From NCBI GenBank assembly GCA_000697475.1, contig JNEU01001091.1, positions 1-64,000 on the forward strand: a stretch of 64,000 bases of DNA, written 5' to 3'. The position numbers and the translations under genes are program-made. How positions within the stretch are numbered: position 1 is the first letter of the stretch; every line of letters begins with the position of its first letter. Below the pieces are notes generated by a model, which was not told the DNA's origin, ran no database searches, and saw only the letters and a program-made list of their open reading frames with translations. Source of the DNA: Lichtheimia corymbifera B2541. Its lineage: Eukaryota; Mucoromycota; Mucoromycetes; Mucorales; Lichtheimiaceae. Below are positions 62,233 to 64,000 of this stretch, one piece after another.

Positions 62233-63160
62233 ATGGATTTCTCGCTTTCATACGATTGGAGCATGTATGCACCCATCAATACTACTTCTGCACCACCGTC
62301 TGTGCACTATCCTTCCTTCTCAGCTTCCTCCGATCTGTCATCATCATCCGCCATGATCTACCCAATTATCAACCCTCCAGTCGTTCAATCTCAACAAGCT
62401 CCTACCCAAAAGAAAGACATCACAAAGAAACCCAAGCGTAAACAGGTGAAGAATGCATGCAGTAAGTTTCCCGCCTCACGGAAAAAGTTATAGGCAACAT
62501 CTCTAACCACTTTCTTAAATAGTCAATTGCCAAAAAGCATGCAAAAAGTGTGATGATGGACGTGCTTGCCAACGATGTATCAAGCTTGGATTGACAGCTA
62601 CATGCGTTGACTCACCTCGCAAGGAACGGCGCAAGGGTGTTAAACGTGGACCTTATAAAAAACGCCAACCTCGTGCCCAACAACAGCAGCTCGCACAGCA
62701 AATGGAGCAGCAACAATGCGAGCAAACCTTTCAGCAGCCTAGTGCTTTTGACTGGTTTGATCCTGCATTAGGATGTTGGCCCATTCAGCAAGAACAGCCT
62801 ATCTGGGATAATCAATTTTCTGCTTTGGACTTGTTTGCAGTGGACAGCATCCCGCAGCAACAGCAACAGCAACCCATGCTCCCAATGGAAGATGACCTTT
62901 CTGCCGGCAGTAGCCCTTCCAATACAACATTGAGCTCACCCACTACACCTCCTTCGGCACATTCACTCTTGCCTGCCCAACAGCGTATTGCTATGCTTCA
63001 ATCTCAACAACAGCAAATGTTCCAGCAACAAACGCTGATGCTTGAGCAGTTTCAACAAAAGCAACAACAGCCAATCCCTTTGCAGCAGCAGCAGCAACAA
63101 CAAACAATGCCAGAACTGGTTTCGGCATGGATGTTTGAACCTACCCAATGCTATCTTTGA
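62233..63160 (+). CDS. Short Zn2Cys6 transcription factor with ERT1/AcuK-type zinc cluster
   Basis: Two exons, 62233-62461 and 62523-63160, phase 1, give 288 residues. The zinc cluster starts at about residue 76: KNACINCQKACKKCDDGRAC, then QRCIKLGLTATC, spaced CX2CX6CX5CX2CX8C. Basic clamps flank it (TKKPKRKQ before, RKERRKGVKRGPYKKR after). The CxxCQKA...CDDGRPCQRC style is that of the ERT1/AcuK gluconeogenic regulators. Those proteins are much longer and carry a PAS domain after the cluster. This one instead has only Gln-rich low-complexity sequence. It may be a minimal Mucoromycota version or belong to another group with the same cluster. Confidence 0.82.
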
Positions 63161-64000
63161 GCTTTTGGCAATCTCTATTACCCGCTCTCTCTTTCCAATC
63201 CTATTTAATCCTTCTTGTATATACCCATGACGTTCATAACGCATTCCTTCTTATTCATTCCTCCGATTACCGGCTACTCGACACTCTTTCCTTGGTCAAA
63301 ATTATTCTATATGCATTTGGAGATGCGTGCATCTTCATCTTTCATCACCACTTTTTTCATGCTGCAACATTTACTAGTAGACAACTCATCACCATTCTTC
63401 ATATTTCCTTTCCCTGTCCTTAAAACATTAAGCATAATATGGTCAATACAATACATCAACGGGGCTGATAATAATAATACACTCGCTTTTCCTATATAAC
63501 AACTCGCTATCATTTTTATAATCAATGTTGATTACACGTGGGCTATTGGGAATAATGATGGATGCTTGTTTCGATCATTATTGATTTGATGCCATTTACG
63601 CTCTTATATTCAACTCCATGCATATTTGCAAAGGACAAACATCACAATGAAGGATCTCATTCACCGATATTTGAAGACTTACTATTGGTGTATCCATCTC
63701 ACCTGAGTTTGATCATTCATGGATTGTGTATAGGAGTAAAATCTCGCTCATTGTTTGAGCAGATACATACTCTCTATGGTAAGGATCGTCTTCATTTTAA
63801 AAAGGCAGACGAGTAGAGTACTGCGATCGAGAGTTTAAATGCCGTTGCCTTTACGGTACAAGTACGTAACGTAATGCGTCGTCACTGGTGATGGGTAGGG
63901 GTCTTGTAAAGGAGTAATTGCCGATCCACAACGTGGTAAGAATATACATCGATGTTTTGGGTAGCATGTGTTTTAAGCTGCAACTTTATTCTTATAATCT
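63161..64000. other. Gene-free right end
   Basis: T-rich 3' sequence of the Zn2Cys6 gene followed by AT-rich sequence. An 84-codon frame at 63562-63816 has no support. Nothing is recognised up to the window edge. Confidence 0.5.

Overview
The window is nuclear DNA of a filamentous fungus, most likely an early-diverging Mucoromycota (Mucorales-type) species. Nearly every gene is a recognisable fungal housekeeping or regulatory gene. Genes are broken by many short introns (mostly about 45-75 bases, GTAAGT-like donors, YAG acceptors), including very small exons. Many starts follow pyrimidine-rich leaders and some have TATA boxes. The genus is inferred, not proven. There is no operon structure and no rRNA, CRISPR or prokaryotic feature. 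The multi-exon models below were built by hand, and each keeps reading frame across all its junctions.

Layout. 1-521: the 3' end of a hAT DNA transposon. 1343-1413: tRNA-Gly(GCC). 2.2-3.3 kb: an F-box protein (minus). 4.7-7.0 kb: a Ste12-type regulator with homeodomain and C2H2 fingers. 7.4-8.9 kb: an SLC35F-type transporter. 9.7-13.2 kb: EMC1. 13.4-14.4 kb: a Crz1-like zinc-finger factor (minus). 15.7-16.9 kb: galactose-1-phosphate uridylyltransferase (minus). 17.9-20.5 kb: a Zn2Cys6 regulator (minus), sharing a 449-base divergent promoter with a low-complexity protein at 20.9-22.5 kb. 22.7-28.8 kb: two tandem PQ-loop membrane protein genes with identical intron positions, separated by 4 kb that holds a decayed five-unit repeat array. 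29.2-31.2 kb: glycerol kinase. 31.4-32.9 kb: an oxysterol-binding-protein homologue (minus). 34.1-37.3 kb: gamma-tubulin complex component 2 (minus). 38.1-39.3 kb: a multi-span membrane protein of unknown function. 41.8-42.9 kb: a glutaminyl cyclase. 43.1-43.9 kb: the Rab1 GTPase Ypt1 (minus). 44.2-45.9 kb: an NAPE-PLD/Fmp30-like metallo-hydrolase (minus). 47.5-48.0 kb: an unrecognised Ser-rich protein (minus). 51.1-51.9 kb: an Nrg1-like repressor. 52.5-54.5 kb: a Gyp1-type TBC RabGAP (minus). 55.5-59.7 kb: the ER ubiquitin ligase Doa10/MARCH6. 62.2-63.2 kb: a short Zn2Cys6 regulator.

Several products act on the early secretory pathway or ER: EMC1 (membrane protein insertion), Doa10 (ER-associated degradation), Ypt1 and its likely GAP Gyp1 (ER-Golgi traffic) and a Kes1-like sterol/PI4P protein. 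They are dispersed singletons and no common regulation is implied. At least seven transcription regulators are present. The least explained stretches are the repeat array at 24.5-25.4 kb and the long gene-free gaps at 39.3-41.8, 48.0-51.1 and 59.7-62.2 kb.
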